Assembly (NCBI GenBank): GCA_938024995.1
Contig: CALJDU010000041.1
Span: 1 to 64,000, forward strand
Reading direction: 5' to 3'
Source of the DNA: an uncultured bacterium
GTDB lineage: Bacteria > Myxococcota_A > Polyangia > Polyangiales > Houyiibacteriaceae
Length of the DNA stretch: 64,000 nucleotides
The translations under genes were made by a program, and so were the position numbers. This document shows, piece by piece, positions 1-8,981 of the stretch (the stretch's first letter is position 1; every line of letters begins with the position of its first letter). Under the pieces are notes generated by a model. The model did not search any database and was not told the origin of the DNA. It saw only the letters and a program-made list of their open reading frames with translations.

Positions 1-2
1 GC

Positions 3-290
3 GGCCCTCCACAGCTCGGCGGCCCTCCACAGCTCGGCGGCCCTCCTCAGCTCGGCGGTCCTCCTCAGCTCGGCGGCCCGCCTCAGCTCGGCGGTCCTCC
101 TCAGAGAAGCGCCCCTCCTCAGCTTGGCGGTCCCCCGCAGCTCGGCGGTCCTCCTCAGCGTGGCGGTCCGCCTCAGCTCGGCGCGTCGACCCTGGGTGGT
201 CCTCCGCAGTTCGGCGCCCCTCCGCAGCACGGCGGCCCTCCTCCGCTGAACGGTCCCCCGCCTCTCAGTCGTCCGCCTCAGCAGGGTGCT
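3..290 (+). repeat. 18-bp coding tandem repeat (ggcggtcctcctcagctc; GGPPQL)
   Basis: Many near-identical 18-nt units visible from 1 to about 180, degenerating to about 290. Confidence 0.85.
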
Positions 291-656
291 CCGAGCTTCG
301 GCGCGCCGGCGTTCGGACAGTCACAAGGCGCTCCTCCACCGCTTCCCGGTCGTGGCGGAATGGCCGCCGGCGCGCGACCCACGCTCTACGTGATCTTCAA
401 TGGTCAAAAGATCCCCGTCTCCAAAGACGAGTTCGTTATCGGTCGCGGCTCCAAGACCGCCGACCTGCCGATCAAAGACGGCAACATCTCTCGACGACAT
501 GCCGCGGTGGTCTTTCAGGGCGGCGCCTTCTGGATGAAGGATCTCGGCAGCACCAACGGCGTCGAGTTCCACAGCCGACGCATCGACAGCAAACGCATCG
601 ACGAAGGCGACGTCTACCAAATCTGCGACTACGAGCTGCGGTTCACCTACCAGTAG
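3..656 (+). CDS. FHA-domain protein with N-terminal GGPPQL hexapeptide repeats (5'-truncated by window)
   Basis: Frame open from window start to TAG at 654-656; N-terminal (GGPPQL)n translated from nt 3, then FHA core GRGSKTADLPIKDGNISRRHA...GSTNG. Confidence 0.85.
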   Translation, partial: GPPQLGGPPQLGGPPQLGGPPQLGGPPQLGGPPQRSAPPQLGGPPQLGGPPQRGGPPQLGASTLGGPPQFGAPPQHGGPPPLNGPPPLSRPPQQGAPSFGAPAFGQSQGAPPPLPGRGGMAAGARPTLYVIFNGQKIPVSKDEFVIGRGSKTADLPIKDGNISRRHAAVVFQGGAFWMKDLGSTNGVEFHSRRIDSKRIDEGDVYQICDYELRFTYQ

Positions 657-677
657 CGCTGATGTCGCAACGAAAAA

Positions 678-703
678 GGGACGCCACGCGCGTCCCTTTT
701 TTG
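678..703 (+). terminator. Rho-independent terminator (possibly bidirectional)
   Basis: gggacgc-cacgc-gcgtccc stem followed by tttttt and preceded by aaaaa, just after the FHA stop codon. Confidence 0.85.
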
Positions 704-776
704 TTCCGTCTTCGGGATTCGCGCGGGTTAAGCGCCTCCGTGGCCGATTGCGAACGTCTCGCTCCACACCAACCGT

Positions 777-1214
777 ATGAGGGTGGGCGAGGCAAGAGCG
801 GACGAGGTGATCGATGACCTCCACGCGTGGTTCGCGACCCAAGACGCACGGATCCACATGATCACGTTTCCAAACGTGATCACGGACGAGAGCCTGGAGA
901 ACTACTTCAACGCGATCCATACGGTCTACCGTCGACTCTCACCGAGGCAGACCTTCATCATGGACATTCGTCAGCTAGCGCGTAACTCGGTCACCGCGGT
1001 GCAGCGCCGACGCTACGCCGAGTTTGAGCAGGAGGTCGAAGCGCTAGACCGCGAGTACATCGCCGGAGCCGCGATCATTGCGGGGAGCAGTCTTCAGCGT
1101 GGTCTCGTCACGGCGCTCTTCTGGCTCAAGCCGCCGGTCTACGCCTACTCGCTTTGTCGAACGAACGGGCGAGCGATGGAGTGGTGTCGCGCCCGCCTTT
1201 CCGACCCAACGTAG
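777..1214 (+). CDS. Conserved hypothetical protein (STAS-like myxobacterial family?)
   Basis: 145-aa ORF; clear paralogue of the interrupted gene at 1734-2278 (ITFPNVITDE.../VQRRRYAEFEQEVE/LQRGLVTALFWL). Confidence 0.7.
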   Translation: MRVGEARADEVIDDLHAWFATQDARIHMITFPNVITDESLENYFNAIHTVYRRLSPRQTFIMDIRQLARNSVTAVQRRRYAEFEQEVEALDREYIAGAAIIAGSSLQRGLVTALFWLKPPVYAYSLCRTNGRAMEWCRARLSDPT

Positions 1215-1327
1215 TCGCGGCAGCCGTTCATCCCGACTGCCGCAAACGGGCATGGGAGTTTCTACGATTTCATCGCCCTCGGTTCGTTCCTACTCAAGAA
1301 GTGTCAGCGCGAAGGACGCGTTGCGCT

Positions 1328-1353
1328 CACGGCGAACACGCTCGTTCGCCGTG
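1328..1353 (+). promoter_or_regulatory. Perfect 10-bp hairpin in 5' leader of small secreted protein
   Basis: cacggcgaac-acgctc-gttcgccgtg, about 20 nt upstream of ATG 1373. Confidence 0.5.
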
Positions 1354-1372
1354 CCAGAAACGGAAGTAGGAG

Positions 1373-1669
1373 ATGACAATGAAGACCTTCACCAAGTGGA
1401 TCGCCGCGTTTGCCATGATGTCCTCCGTGCTCGCGATCGCGGGCCCGGCCGAAGCGAAGTGCTTCGGGTTCCGCGACAACAACATTCGCGTATGCATCGA
1501 GGGTCACAACAACGCCGCGCGCAACCAAGCGACGCGCGTGTGCGAAGACGTCACCGGCAGCGACTGCCGCATCAGCGGTGACAGCGGCTCCACCTGCCAG
1601 CGGTCGAGCAACATCCGATGCTACGACGCCGACGGAGATGAGCAGCGCCGGATCGAGCTCGACGACTGA
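1373..1669 (+). CDS. Small secreted Cys-rich protein
   Basis: 98 aa; signal peptide (KTFTKWIAAFAMMSSVLAIAGPAEA) and six Cys in the mature part; GGAG ribosome-binding site before ATG. Confidence 0.7.
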   Translation: MTMKTFTKWIAAFAMMSSVLAIAGPAEAKCFGFRDNNIRVCIEGHNNAARNQATRVCEDVTGSDCRISGDSGSTCQRSSNIRCYDADGDEQRRIELDD

Positions 1670-1733
1670 ACCGCGGGGTTAACTTCGCGCCCAGCGGTTT
1701 GCGAGCGCCTCACCGAAATCCCATTTTGGTGGG

Positions 1734-2278
1734 GTGAGGCGTTCTCAACCAACGGCGCGCGTTGATGAACTCCACGACTGGTTTGAGACGCTTCATGAGC
1801 GCATCCATCTCGTGACGTTTCCCGGTGTGTTCTCGGACGAAGACATGGACCGATACTTCGACGCGGTCCGCGCGTCGTACACGTGCCTGCCGCTGAAGCT
1901 GACGTTCATCATCGATATTGGAAAGCGACGAAGGAGCGCTGAGCGGAGCGAACATGGGTGGGAGGCTCCAAATCATTTACTTATTTGGAGGGAGGGGCGG
2001 ACAGCCCCTCCAAGAATATTCGGATGCTCACGACGAGGTCACCGACACCTGTGCAGCGACGGCGTTTCGCGGAGTTCGAAAAGGAGGTTGAGGACCGCGA
2101 TCGGGAGTTCACCTCAGGAACCGCGATCATCGCCAAGAGCGGCCTTCAGCGAGGGCTCATCACCGCCATCTACTGGCTCGCGCCGCCGGTGTACCCGTAT
2201 CGCATCTGTCGTTCCGTGGCCGAAGCCGTCGACTGGTGCAAGGGTCAGCTCGATACCGTCGACGCGCGTGTCGCGTAA
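1734..2278 (+). pseudogene. Paralogue of 777-1214 interrupted by a 101-bp insertion
   Basis: N-terminal half in frame of 1734, C-terminal half in frame of 1958; removing 1920-2020 restores a continuous ~147-aa ORF aligned to the 145-aa paralogue. Confidence 0.85.
1920..2020 (-). mobile_element. Small non-autonomous hairpin element (MITE/REP-like) with 5-bp duplication
   Basis: Inserted relative to paralogue; 'atatt' at 1915-1919 and 2016-2020; hairpins ctccaaat/atttggag (1966-1990) and ggaggggc/gcccctcc (1991-2011); reverse strand shares cccaYNgttcgctYcgctc core with other intergenic copies. Confidence 0.75.
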
Positions 2279-2308
2279 GCGACCGTCTTTTCGTTTACGC
2301 TCGCGGGC

Positions 2309-3139
2309 ATGGAGACCGCGACCCTTCAGGCCAACGGCCGAACCTTCACCACGCTCGCGGACGGCGCCGAAGACGCGCCGCTGGTCGTCCTCGCGCACGG
2401 GTTCCCTGACGACGCGAACACCTGGAACGAGACCCGGGCGCACCTCGCCGCGCTTGGCTATCGCGCGGTCTCTCCCTTTATGCGTGGCTACGCGCCGAGC
2501 GACCTTGAGGGTCCGTATGACTCGGACGCGCTCGGCGCAGACATCGCGGGTTGGATCGAGGCGCTCGGGAGCGGACCCGCGATCGTGATCGGACACGACT
2601 GGGGCGCGTCAGCCTCCTACGCGGCGGCGGCGCAGCGACCCGATCTCGTTCGGCTCCTCATCACCCTCGCGATTCCGCACCCCGCCAGCATCAAGCCCTC
2701 GCTCTCGCTTGCGTGGGCCGTTCGGCACTTCGTCACCTTGCGGCTCCCCGGCGCCGCGAACCGGATCCGGCGCGGCGATCTCAAGCACATCGATGAGCTG
2801 TGGGATCGCTGGTCGCCCAAGTGGAACGTGCCCGCCGAAGAAACCGAGTCGGTGAAGCGGACGCTCCGCCACCCGGGGTCCCTCGAGGCCGCGATCGCCT
2901 ACTACCGGCACGCGGGTACGATCTCCGACTCGCACAAGAAGAAGGTCGAGGTCCCGACCGTCTCTTTCGCAGGTACCGACGACATCCTCCCGGTCAGCGC
3001 GCACGAAGCCGCCCGTTCCCGCTTCAACAACACCTACGAAGTCGTCACGCTCCCGGGCGGGCACTTTGTGCATCGCGAGCACCCCGATGCGTTCCACGAG
3101 AAGCTCACCGCGGTGCTCACGAAGCACGCGCCGGTCTAG
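2309..3139 (+). CDS. Alpha/beta hydrolase
   Basis: VVLAHGFPDD..., GHDWGAS nucleophile elbow, C-terminal GGHFVHREHP. Confidence 0.9.
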   Translation: METATLQANGRTFTTLADGAEDAPLVVLAHGFPDDANTWNETRAHLAALGYRAVSPFMRGYAPSDLEGPYDSDALGADIAGWIEALGSGPAIVIGHDWGASASYAAAAQRPDLVRLLITLAIPHPASIKPSLSLAWAVRHFVTLRLPGAANRIRRGDLKHIDELWDRWSPKWNVPAEETESVKRTLRHPGSLEAAIAYYRHAGTISDSHKKKVEVPTVSFAGTDDILPVSAHEAARSRFNNTYEVVTLPGGHFVHREHPDAFHEKLTAVLTKHAPV

Positions 3140-4113
3140 TTCACGCCGTGGTAGCTGTGCACCTGCTCGGCAAAGCCATGGCGCCACCCGGTGAACCAAA
3201 AGGGAACGCCCCACGGATCGCTCGTGAAGGTGCTCGGGAGCGGCTGTACCAGCTGCGCGTTGCGGTGGTTCACCCGACCGGCGTCTTCCGCGATGGTGTT
3301 CGTCTGCGGGGTAAACATCGCCACGGTCTCGTAGGACGACGTCCGATAGCTCACGAGCGACGCGCCAAAGAAGACGTCCATGTCCGAGATCTTCGCGCCT
3401 GCGCCCATCCCGTTGAGCGGACGCGTCCCGACCGGCGCCAGCGAGAGCGGGTTGTACCGATACTGCGTGGTCGTTGAGCACCCGACCGCGACGACTTCGT
3501 TGAGCCCGCGGTCATACGCGAGGCTCGCGTCGGTCGGCACCGATCCGCTGCAGTTCCCGCCGATCTGAGAGGTCGTCGCGGCGAGCGGAAACTCGACCCA
3601 GGACGCGCCGCCGGTCGAGCTCGCGAAGATCGACCAGCTCTCGTTGCCAGAGAGATCCTCAACCGCGACGAGCAAGTACAAGGCTTCGTTGGCGGCCACG
3701 GTGATGTCGGCGATGCGGTACGTCTTGTTGCTCGGGGTCCCGAAGTAGCCCGTGTTGACGTTGGTGCAATCACGCGCGTCGATGCGCACCACGAAGTTGT
3801 GAACCGGGTGCTCGTAGACGACCCACGCCGCGTCCGGGTTGTCGTAGGACGGCGCCATGTGGTCGACCTTGAAGAACTGCTCGGGGTAGTCGACGACGCC
3901 GAGGAGCGTGTTACCGGAGCGGCACTCGATCCGTCGGTCACCGCCGCCAAACTCGCGGACGTCCACGAGGTAGTTGAACCCTTCGTTCACCTTCGCGAAG
4001 CCGGGGTCGATGCTGTACGTGCCCGCGACGTAGTAGTGACCCTGCGCGACGAACGTACACGCAGACGCGACGACGAGACCCAAGGCCAGACACAACAAGT
4101 TCTTTCGATTCAT
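3136..4113 (-). CDS. Predicted secreted/lipoprotein, unknown function
   Basis: Signal with lipobox-like VVASAC; no recognised domain; start could be 4128. Confidence 0.65.
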   Translation of the reverse strand: MNRKNLLCLALGLVVASACTFVAQGHYYVAGTYSIDPGFAKVNEGFNYLVDVREFGGGDRRIECRSGNTLLGVVDYPEQFFKVDHMAPSYDNPDAAWVVYEHPVHNFVVRIDARDCTNVNTGYFGTPSNKTYRIADITVAANEALYLLVAVEDLSGNESWSIFASSTGGASWVEFPLAATTSQIGGNCSGSVPTDASLAYDRGLNEVVAVGCSTTTQYRYNPLSLAPVGTRPLNGMGAGAKISDMDVFFGASLVSYRTSSYETVAMFTPQTNTIAEDAGRVNHRNAQLVQPLPSTFTSDPWGVPFWFTGWRHGFAEQVHSYHGVN

Positions 4114-4242
4114 TTCTCGCTCCTTCATGTTGGAGCGACGAAGCTACGCGCCGAGCGCGCGTCACTGGCTGTTCTGAGCACGGCTCGAACACGGTTTGAA
4201 CAGACCCGCCGGGCGACCTCATTTCGACTGGTATGATCGGAC

Positions 4243-4977
4243 GTGGCTGCGCCAAAGAAACGTCTCGACGACCTGCTCGTGGAGCGCGAACTGGCCGAAT
4301 CGCGCCGCGCCGCAGAGGGGCTGATCCGCGCTGGGATCGTGTTCGTCGGCGAAGTGAAGATCGACAAGCCGGGAACACAAGTGCGTGAGGACGCCACGGT
4401 CACCGTTCGCAAAAAGCGTCCTTACGTCTCCCGCGGCGGGAAAAAGCTCGCAGGTGCGCTCGCGAGTTTTGGTCTGGATCCAACCGGGCTGGTCGCCGCG
4501 GACCTCGGCGCGTCGACCGGCGGCTTCACCGACTGCCTCCTGCAGCGCGGCGCGACCAAGGTCTTCGCGGTCGACGTCGGCTATGGGCTGCTCGACTACA
4601 AGCTCCGGGTCGATCCGCGCGTCGTCGTGATGGAGCGGACCAACGCGCGTAACCTGACCGCGGAGGCGCTTGGCGAAAAGGTCGACCTGGTCGTGATCGA
4701 CGCCTCGTTCATCGGCCTGCGCAAGCTGCTCCCCGCGACCGCCGCGATCACCAAAGAAGACGCGCGGGTCCTCGCGATGGTGAAGCCGCAGTTCGAAGTC
4801 GCGCGCGACGTCGCAGAGGGCGGCGTGGTGCGCGACGATGCGGTGCGACGCGAGACGATCGATCAGGTCGCACGTGAAGCGGCCAAGCTCGGCTTTCAGG
4901 AACGCGCGCGCGCCGACGCCGCGATCCGTGGGCCCAAGGGCAACCTCGAGGCGTTCCTTTTTCTCACGAGGGTCTGA
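4243..4977 (+). CDS. tlyA: TlyA-family rRNA (cytidine-2'-O)-methyltransferase
   Basis: S4 domain (KKRLDDLLVERELAESRRAAEGLIRAG) plus ADLGASTGGFTDCLLQRGA and KPQFEV motifs; GTG start. Confidence 0.93.
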   Translation: MAAPKKRLDDLLVERELAESRRAAEGLIRAGIVFVGEVKIDKPGTQVREDATVTVRKKRPYVSRGGKKLAGALASFGLDPTGLVAADLGASTGGFTDCLLQRGATKVFAVDVGYGLLDYKLRVDPRVVVMERTNARNLTAEALGEKVDLVVIDASFIGLRKLLPATAAITKEDARVLAMVKPQFEVARDVAEGGVVRDDAVRRETIDQVAREAAKLGFQERARADAAIRGPKGNLEAFLFLTRV

Positions 4978-4984
4978 GCCGCAG

Positions 4985-5110
4985 CTGAGTCGCAGACTCC
5001 TCGACCTTCGGTCGATTCATCCCACCGTTCGCTTCGCTCTGCGGCGCGCGGCAGGCCGCGATGCTCCCTCGGTTCGCGCTTCGTGCTCTCCTCGTCCGGA
5101 TCACCACTTG
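4985..5110 (+). repeat. Dispersed intergenic repeat, copy 1
   Basis: ccttcggtcgattcatcccaccgttcgcttcgctctgcgg...gatgctccctcggttcgcgcttcgtgctc; closely matches copy at 14826-14920. Confidence 0.65.
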
Positions 5111-5114
5111 CTGC

Positions 5115-5723
5115 TCACGCGCTGAGAGCGAGCGCGGTCTCGGGGGCGGCCTGCGGATCGAGCGCGAGGTGCAGCTTGAGCAAGCGCAGGTCGCTCACGT
5201 CGTCGACGTCGTACCAAGGCGGCAGCAGGACCGCGTTTGCGTTCTTCGCGCGCGTCTGCGCAAGCGCGGTCGATGTTCCCCAGGTCATGCCGCTGAGATC
5301 AAAGCGCGCGCTCCCTCCGATCAGGAAGTAGCCGCCATCCGCGCTCGGCCCGAGCACCTGCGCTTCGCGCGCGCGCGTCTTCGCCAACCACAGCAGCGAG
5401 ACCGGGAGCGTCGGTGAGTCCGAACCGATGATGAGCCCGTGACCTGCCTTCCCGATCATGCTCGTGAGCGCGTGGTCCATCCGCGCGCCGAGATCGTCTC
5501 CGACTTGCGCCGTCCGCGGGACATCCGCGAACGCGAGCGTCTCGTGCGAAGGATCGCCTGCGACGTGGAGCGTGACGTCGAACGCATCGCGCGTCCGCGT
5601 GATCAGGTCTTTTAGAAACGCGACGTGAAGCGCGGCCGCCTGCCGCTCACCAATGGAACGCGCGAGTCGCGTCTTGGTCGCGCCCGGGATCGGGGGACGC
5701 GTGAAGATCGCGAGCGGGGTCAC
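5115..5723 (-). CDS. DUF2064 / TIGR04282-type glycosyltransferase
   Basis: MTPLAIFTRPPIPGATKTRLA, GSDSPTLP, GPSADGGYFLIG motifs. Confidence 0.85.
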   Translation of the reverse strand: MTPLAIFTRPPIPGATKTRLARSIGERQAAALHVAFLKDLITRTRDAFDVTLHVAGDPSHETLAFADVPRTAQVGDDLGARMDHALTSMIGKAGHGLIIGSDSPTLPVSLLWLAKTRAREAQVLGPSADGGYFLIGGSARFDLSGMTWGTSTALAQTRAKNANAVLLPPWYDVDDVSDLRLLKLHLALDPQAAPETALALSA

Positions 5724-6430
5724 GGCCGCCTGTCCTCACCCTCGCTCTCGAGATCGCTCAGTACGTGCCTCCCGAGCAGCCACAAGATCTTGGCGCTCGC
5801 GCCGAGCGTTCCGCGGACCGTCCCGCTCACTTTGGAAACGCCGATGCGTTCCCGATAACGCACGGGCACCTCGGCGTACGCGATATCGAGCTGCGCGGCT
5901 TTGATCTGCATCTCGACCGTCCAGCCCCAGTTCCGGTCCGCCATCCCGAGCGACATGAGCGCGTCGTAGGTGATCGCGCGGAAGGGCCCGAGGTCCGTGT
6001 AGCTCACGCCGTAGAGCCCGCGCAGCGCGATGCAGGCGACGCGGTTCCCGACGCGTTGTTGTGGCGTGAGACCCGCGCGCTGTTTGTCCCGCGAACCGAT
6101 CACGAGCTGCGCGTTCCCGTCCTTGATCGGCTGGAGCAAGAGCGGGAGCTCCTCGGGGTAATCGCTGTGATCGCCATCCAGAAAGACAACCACGTCGGGC
6201 GGATCGGCTTCGAGCTCTCGCATCGCGCGAAGACACGCCGCGCCGTAGCCCTTCTCGTGCTCGGTCACGACCTTGGCGCCTTCTTCGCGCGCGACGTCGG
6301 CGGTGCGATCCGTCGAGCCGTTGTCCGCCACGATGATGTCGCGAACGAGCTCATGTGGGATCTCCCGCAACACGTGCGGGAGCGCTTCCTCTTCGTTGAG
6401 CGCGGGAATGATGACGTCGACGATCACCGC
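5720..6430 (-). CDS. Family 2 glycosyltransferase
   Basis: VDVIIPALNEEEALPHVLREIP...ADNGSTDRTADVA...DGDHSDYPE; overlaps 5115-5723 by 4 nt. ORF opens to 6559; start is approximate. Confidence 0.85.
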   Translation of the reverse strand, partial: AVIVDVIIPALNEEEALPHVLREIPHELVRDIIVADNGSTDRTADVAREEGAKVVTEHEKGYGAACLRAMRELEADPPDVVVFLDGDHSDYPEELPLLLQPIKDGNAQLVIGSRDKQRAGLTPQQRVGNRVACIALRGLYGVSYTDLGPFRAITYDALMSLGMADRNWGWTVEMQIKAAQLDIAYAEVPVRYRERIGVSKVSGTVRGTLGASAKILWLLGRHVLSDLESEGEDRRP

Positions 6431-6573
6431 TGGTGGGTAGCACAGGCCGTGGACGGCTGGGGCCACGAAGCGATGGTCGTTACTGCGCGATGGGTCGCTG
6501 CGCGGCGTCCCGCTACCATGTCCGGGATTGTGTCCGGGCGTGTTGGCTCGCTCGTCCACACCTTCCCGTTGTT

Positions 6574-7158
6574 ATGGAAACGAACAACCCAACCCGCTCC
6601 AATTCCCCGTACTTGGTCATCGACCTAGAGGCGACCTGTGACGATCACGATTGGAACATCAACGACGGCGAGATCATCGAGATCGGCGCGGTGCTGGTGC
6701 ATCCCGAGACCTTCCTGCCGATGAGCGAATTCCAGACCTTCGTGCGCCCGGTCGTGAAGCCCACGCTACGTCCGTTCTGTACGAAGCTGACCACGATCAC
6801 GCAGGCAGACGTCGATACCGCGCCCTACTTTCCGGAGGCAATCACCTCGCTCGCGCTCTGGCTGGACGAAACGCTCGGACATCGCGAGGTGCTCTTCGCG
6901 TCCTGGGGTGCGTACGACCGAAACCAGTTCTCGCGCGATCGCAAACGACACAAAGTGAAGCTGCCATGGCCGAGCGACCACTTGAACATCAAGACCGCGT
7001 TCGCGAAGGCGGTGGGTCAACGCTCAATGGGCATGGCGCGCGCGCTCAAGCTCACCGGGCTCAAGCTCGACGGGACCCATCACCGCGGGATCGATGACGC
7101 GCGCAATATCGCGAAACTGCTCCCGTACGTATTCGGCGCGCTCCCGCTCAACAAGTAA
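6574..7158 (+). CDS. 3'-5' exonuclease, DEDDh/ERI1-like
   Basis: VIDLEATCDD...EIIEIGAV, final HHRGIDDARNIAKL. Confidence 0.88.
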   Translation: METNNPTRSNSPYLVIDLEATCDDHDWNINDGEIIEIGAVLVHPETFLPMSEFQTFVRPVVKPTLRPFCTKLTTITQADVDTAPYFPEAITSLALWLDETLGHREVLFASWGAYDRNQFSRDRKRHKVKLPWPSDHLNIKTAFAKAVGQRSMGMARALKLTGLKLDGTHHRGIDDARNIAKLLPYVFGALPLNK

Positions 7159-7174
7159 GGTACGTCTCCCAGCG

Positions 7175-7993
7175 CTACATACAGCGGGGGTCGGTGGCCG
7201 CCGCTTCGCCGTTGCAGCTGTAGAGGTTGCTGAGCTTGACCGAACCTTCGATCAGCGGCGCGAGGTCTGCGCCGAGCGGAGTCGTGGTGACGTATCGATC
7301 CATAAATCGTTTGACTGAGATCTTGTCCAAGGAGGGGTACCAGCTGACCTCCGTCACGTGCGTGAACGAGTGCTGACGGACGGTCGCTTTGACGTCGAGT
7401 TGGCTCGCCTCGGGGTGTGCTTCGCGGAGCCGCAGGAGCTGCCGCGCGACGTGAGCGCTCTGCGGCTGACTCTCTTCCAACAAGGGAGACTCCGGGTTCA
7501 TGGTCCATCCCACGCGCGCACGGGTCAGCCCGGTCGGGACGACCCCGAGATCAATCATCGGGACGCCGCTTCGTTCATTGATCGTGATCGGCGCGTTCTC
7601 ATAGTGCGCGACCATGAGCGCGTGAACCTGGTTGCGCGCTTCTTCGGTCTCCAACTGAGCCGACCGGTAGCGCGAGACGTTGTGAAAGATGAACCGCTTG
7701 AGGGCGCGTTGGCGATCGGGGAGCTCGCCACGGTTTCGCTCAATCGCGTCGTCGATCACGGCCTCCACGAACTCCGGATCACGAATGCAGTACTCCGCGC
7801 GATCGTAGAAACAGAGATCGGGATCGTCGAGCATCGCTGCGCGATAGGTTCCGCGCGGGTCGTCCGCGGGCGGATCGGGCGTCTTGCTACACGCGCTCAA
7901 CGCCAAAGCGACGCTGGCGCCCATCGACAAAAGCGTGACTCCGAACACGCGGCCGTTACCGGACCCGACCTTCCAGAACGCTGCATGTCCCAT
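7175..7993 (-). CDS. Predicted lipoprotein, unknown function
   Basis: Signal/lipobox VALALSAC; otherwise unrecognised. Confidence 0.65.
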   Translation of the reverse strand: MGHAAFWKVGSGNGRVFGVTLLSMGASVALALSACSKTPDPPADDPRGTYRAAMLDDPDLCFYDRAEYCIRDPEFVEAVIDDAIERNRGELPDRQRALKRFIFHNVSRYRSAQLETEEARNQVHALMVAHYENAPITINERSGVPMIDLGVVPTGLTRARVGWTMNPESPLLEESQPQSAHVARQLLRLREAHPEASQLDVKATVRQHSFTHVTEVSWYPSLDKISVKRFMDRYVTTTPLGADLAPLIEGSVKLSNLYSCNGEAAATDPRCM

Positions 7994-8015
7994 AGTTCAA
8001 CGTTACCTTCGAGGC

Positions 8016-8981
8016 GTGGTTGTGAACAGGGATCGATCCGGGGAGCACGATCCCGGACACCCATTTGATTGGGGCGACTTCGTCACGTGGTTGACGGAGA
8101 CGCACGGCTCGCTCGCGGCCATCGCGGATCTCCTAGCGCGTGATCGCGGTTACGCGGAAGACACCGAGACGATAGCTCGTGCGCTGAGGCGACTGCGCAA
8201 GAAACGCGGCGGCGACGGAGGCGTCTGGGGACGGCGCGCGCTCACCCGCTTTGGGCTCTCTTCCGCGGTCGAGTCACGGCTCCGTTTCTTCGCGCACTAT
8301 CACAGTCGCTTTACCGATCTGCCCGTGCCGCTCGCGGACGACCTCTTGCGGTTCTGGGATCGTCCCCCGATCGCGAATACGAACGCGCGCGTGTTCCTGC
8401 TGCTGGGGCGGGCGACCACGACCCTTCGGCGCGGGGAAGATCCACGCGACCTCCTCGATCAAATCACGCGGGTCACCTCGTGCCCGCCCGAAGCGATCGC
8501 CGAGCACGCGCTGATCGAGGCCTACGTTGTCAGCCGGTCCGACGAAGACGCGACCGCGCGCTGGCTCGATAAGGCCGCGGACGCGATCCAGGCGACCTCT
8601 CCATCTCCCGATCGCGACTGCCTCCACGCGCGGCTCATCGACCAGCGCGCCTACCCGCTCAACCGCGTGGCGCGCGATCACGAAGGCGCGAAGAAGCTCT
8701 ACGAGGAGATCCCAGACGACGCCGCGCCCTTTGCGCTCACCCGGAAACACAACGGGCTCGGTTGGACCTTGTACAAGCTCGGAGAACGCGAGCACGCCGA
8801 AGAGCACGCGCGGCGCTCCCTCGCGATCGCGGGGGACGCCGGGTCGCGAAGGCTCCGCGCGATGGCGCTGCGGCTCCTCGCGCGGGTGACGAAAGACGAT
8901 CGCTATCTCAAGCGCGCACAGGCGATCGCGAACGCGCTCGAAGACACCGCGCTCGCGCGACAGCTGAGTTCGCGTTCCTAG
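8016..8981 (+). CDS. TPR-like repeat protein, unknown
   Basis: Helical C-terminal repeats (NGLGWTLYKLGEREHAEEHARRSLAIAGDAG); GTG start chosen downstream of opposing gene. Confidence 0.6.
   Translation: MVVNRDRSGEHDPGHPFDWGDFVTWLTETHGSLAAIADLLARDRGYAEDTETIARALRRLRKKRGGDGGVWGRRALTRFGLSSAVESRLRFFAHYHSRFTDLPVPLADDLLRFWDRPPIANTNARVFLLLGRATTTLRRGEDPRDLLDQITRVTSCPPEAIAEHALIEAYVVSRSDEDATARWLDKAADAIQATSPSPDRDCLHARLIDQRAYPLNRVARDHEGAKKLYEEIPDDAAPFALTRKHNGLGWTLYKLGEREHAEEHARRSLAIAGDAGSRRLRAMALRLLARVTKDDRYLKRAQAIANALEDTALARQLSSRS

Noticed and set aside
1-300. Possible CRISPR array
   Set aside because: Period is 18 bp with no spacers and is in frame with an FHA protein; it is a coding tandem repeat.
5061-5417. 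Short plus-strand ORF spanning the intergenic repeat at 4985-5110
   Set aside because: Covers repeat sequence and antisense of the DUF2064 gene; not a credible CDS.
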